Positions 62,121 to 64,000 of a stretch of 64,000 nucleotides of DNA are shown here, in pieces (the stretch's first letter is position 1; every line of letters begins with the position of its first letter). Below the pieces are notes generated by a model. The model ran no database searches. It was not told the DNA's origin and worked only from the letters and a program-made list of their open reading frames with translations. The position numbers and the translations under genes are program-made. Origin of the DNA: Aliterella atlantica CENA595 (GTDB lineage Bacteria > Cyanobacteriota > Cyanobacteriia > Cyanobacteriales > Chroococcidiopsidaceae); the NCBI RefSeq assembly GCF_000952155.1, contig NZ_JYON01000001.1:186001-250000 (forward strand). The letters are read 5' to 3'.

Positions 62121-64000
62121 TCAACCCGTATTTCGCATTCCCGCCGCAATGCCGTTAATCGTTAACAGTGCGCCTCTAAGCAATTCCCCTTTGCTATAAC
62201 GAGAATGAATTATTCCAGAATTAGCGCTATTAGATTGACGCAGGCGCTTGAGCAGCGCGACTTGTAAAAAGCCTAATGGGACAATTGTGCCATTACGTAA
62301 TTGTACGGAGCGCTGCAAAACAGGATCGCCGTCTAACAAGCGTTTGTGACCAGTAATTGTTAGTACCAGATCGCGGGTAAGGTAGTATTCGTTAGCAATT
62401 TGCTCGTAAACTCTTTCTAAGCGAGGTTTATCTTCTGGCAAACACAATTCATCTACATAATGTTGTGCCATTTGAATATCTACTTTTGCTAGAGTCATTT
62501 CTACCTTAGAAACAACCATTTTGAAAAAGGGCCATTTGATATAGAAATAGCGCAACAATTTCAAATGTTCTTCTGGCTTTTCTTGCACGAACTCTTGCAA
62601 AGCCGTACCTACACCGTACCAAGAAGGCAACAAAAAGCGCGTTTGCGTCCAGCTAAATACCCAAGGAATTGCCCGTAAACCACTCAAATCCTTATTTCCA
62701 GATTGACGGCGGGCGGGACGAGAACTAATTTGCAATTGGCTAATTTCCCCAATCGGCGTAACTTGATGGAAAAAGTCGATAAAATCTGGTTGCTCGTAGA
62801 TCAAGTTACGATAATGGGTACGCGATCGCGCTGATAGTTCCTCCATGATCTCATTCCAAGGCTGAATATTATCAAATCCAGTCCGCAGCAAGCTAGCTTG
62901 AATTACCGCTGTAGAAATAGTCTCCAAATTGTAAAGCGCCAATTGCGGCAAAGAATACTTAGAAGCTAGCACTTCTCCTTGCTCGGTAATTTTGATTCGC
63001 CCGTTGATACTATGACCTGGTTGAGCCAAAATCGCCTCGTGTGCGGGACCACCACCACGCCCTACAGAACCGCCGCGCCCGTGAAAGATGCGTAAATTGA
63101 CTTGATAATCTTCAGCTATTTGTTGCAGTGCTTTTTGAGCTTTATGAATTTCCCAATTGCTACTCAAAAAACCAGAATCTTTGTTGCTATCTGAATAGCC
63201 GAGCATAACTTCTTGTAAGTTAGGAGTAAGGCTTGTTTCTCCTATTTGCGCCTCGTACCCACCCGCTAAAAGAGCGCGGTATAAAGGCAATTCAAAGAGT
63301 TTTTGCATTACCGCCGGAGCGCGTTGCAAATCTTCGACGGTTTCAAACAAGGGTACAACTTGAATTGTGCCTTGAGCAGTGCCAGGATCGTATAGCCCAG
63401 CTTCTTTAGCAAGTAGCAATACTTCCAATAAGTCGCTCAGTTCGCGGCTCATGCTGATGATGTAAGTTTGACAGATATTGCTGCCAAATTCTTGTTGCAG
63501 ACTGCGGACGACTCGAAATGTTTGAATTAGCTCGTTAGTTTTATCGGAAAAGGGCAACTCAGCCGGAATTAACGGACGGCGAGTTTGCAGTTCGCTCGTC
63601 AACCAGGCAACTCGCTCGGCTTCTGATAGCTCGTGATATGGTTGGGGTAATATTTTTAGGTATTCTAGAACTTCATTTAAAACATCTGCATGACGCGATG
63701 ACTCTTGGCGGATATCTAAGTGAGCCAATTTGAAATCATAAATTTCTACTTGGCAAATGAGATTTTCGAGTTCTCGGCAAGTTAGCCCTGTTTCTTGCAA
63801 ATTGCTGTGAATTAGCCGTAAATCTGCTAAAAATTCGGCTCCAGATTGATAAATTTTTTGGACGTTAACTTCTTGGATTGGCTTTTGCTGCAAGTCTTTG
63901 TCATACAAACTGGCATTGCGATCGCGCGTATTTTCCAATCTTTTGAGGATATAGCACAATTTGAGCCGATAAGGTTCTTGGCGATAGCGCAATGCTTGAG
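62121..64000 (-). CDS. ppc: Phosphoenolpyruvate carboxylase (partial, N-terminal part outside window)
   Basis: The last 626 codons are present, with the frame open to the window edge. Signatures are the glycine-rich [26 protein letters not shown] and the C-terminal IAAGMRNTG, the family's conserved end (QNTG elsewhere). The enzyme adds bicarbonate to PEP to make oxaloacetate for the TCA cycle. The N-terminal catalytic histidine and any regulatory site are beyond the window. Confidence 0.96.
   Translation of the reverse strand, partial: QALRYRQEPYRLKLCYILKRLENTRDRNASLYDKDLQQKPIQEVNVQKIYQSGAEFLADLRLIHSNLQETGLTCRELENLICQVEIYDFKLAHLDIRQESSRHADVLNEVLEYLKILPQPYHELSEAERVAWLTSELQTRRPLIPAELPFSDKTNELIQTFRVVRSLQQEFGSNICQTYIISMSRELSDLLEVLLLAKEAGLYDPGTAQGTIQVVPLFETVEDLQRAPAVMQKLFELPLYRALLAGGYEAQIGETSLTPNLQEVMLGYSDSNKDSGFLSSNWEIHKAQKALQQIAEDYQVNLRIFHGRGGSVGRGGGPAHEAILAQPGHSINGRIKITEQGEVLASKYSLPQLALYNLETISTAVIQASLLRTGFDNIQPWNEIMEELSARSRTHYRNLIYEQPDFIDFFHQVTPIGEISQLQISSRPARRQSGNKDLSGLRAIPWVFSWTQTRFLLPSWYGVGTALQEFVQEKPEEHLKLLRYFYIKWPFFKMVVSKVEMTLAKVDIQMAQHYVDELCLPEDKPRLERVYEQIANEYYLTRDLVLTITGHKRLLDGDPVLQRSVQLRNGTIVPLGFLQVALLKRLRQSNSANSGIIHSRYSKGELLRGALLTINGIAAGMRNTG

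Overview
The window comes from a cyanobacterial chromosome. Evidence: the HIP1 octamer GCGATCGC is scattered throughout, and there are photosystem I genes (psaF, psaJ, psaL), a Tic22-like protein, a CHAT/TPR protein, a remA-gmk pair and a phosphoenolpyruvate carboxylase ending in NTG. The start of a scytonemin gene next to its two-component regulator, and the psaF-psaJ-psaL order, point to a unicellular or filamentous relative of the heterocystous clade, such as Chroococcidiopsis or Gloeocapsa-like genera. That placement is an inference.

Layout. 1-5.0 kb: the 5' part of scyA (minus strand, cut by the window edge), a 1 kb divergent intergenic region, then a PAS sensor kinase and a REC-AraC response regulator. 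5.1-8.4 kb: a BON protein, ilvN and a pentapeptide/HhH membrane protein. 8.5-14.6 kb: a cell-wall block of murT, gatD and alr. It is interrupted by toxin-antitoxin modules and debris: a mazF carrying a nonsense codon, a DUF1016 fragment, a BrnTA pair, a decayed copy of the murT 3' end, and a UPF0175/DUF3368 pair. 14.9-20.3 kb: a tightly coupled operon of a secreted SH3 protein, a CapK/PaaK-like adenylating enzyme with an unknown C-terminal half, and three GT2 glycosyltransferases. A convergent GT4 glycosyltransferase follows. This operon is the best candidate in the window for an undescribed surface-glycan or conjugate pathway.

22-33 kb: an RRM protein, an M48-like protein that has lost its HExxH zinc site, an AT-rich two-gene island (sugar nucleotidyltransferase and PIG-L deacetylase), prfC, a CPBP protease, hemB and an XRE regulator with a palindromic operator. 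33-44 kb: housekeeping genes (pdhB, secD-secF, tsaC, prmC, tic22, tRNA-Pro, tsaD), two paralogous GNAT acetyltransferases and a histidine-kinase-like protein with a degraded ATPase domain. 44.8-49.5 kb: psaF-psaJ-psaL, gmk, remA and rqcH. 49.7-64 kb: a RelE-type toxin pair, a Uma2 nuclease, a CobW metallochaperone, cysS, a Ser/Thr kinase with WG repeats, a DivIVA-like protein, coaD, a secreted TPR-CHAT protein and the C-terminal part of ppc (cut by the window edge).

A small repeat family with CTGGTCACTGT ends occurs at four places, always at gene ends. It looks like a non-autonomous mobile element.
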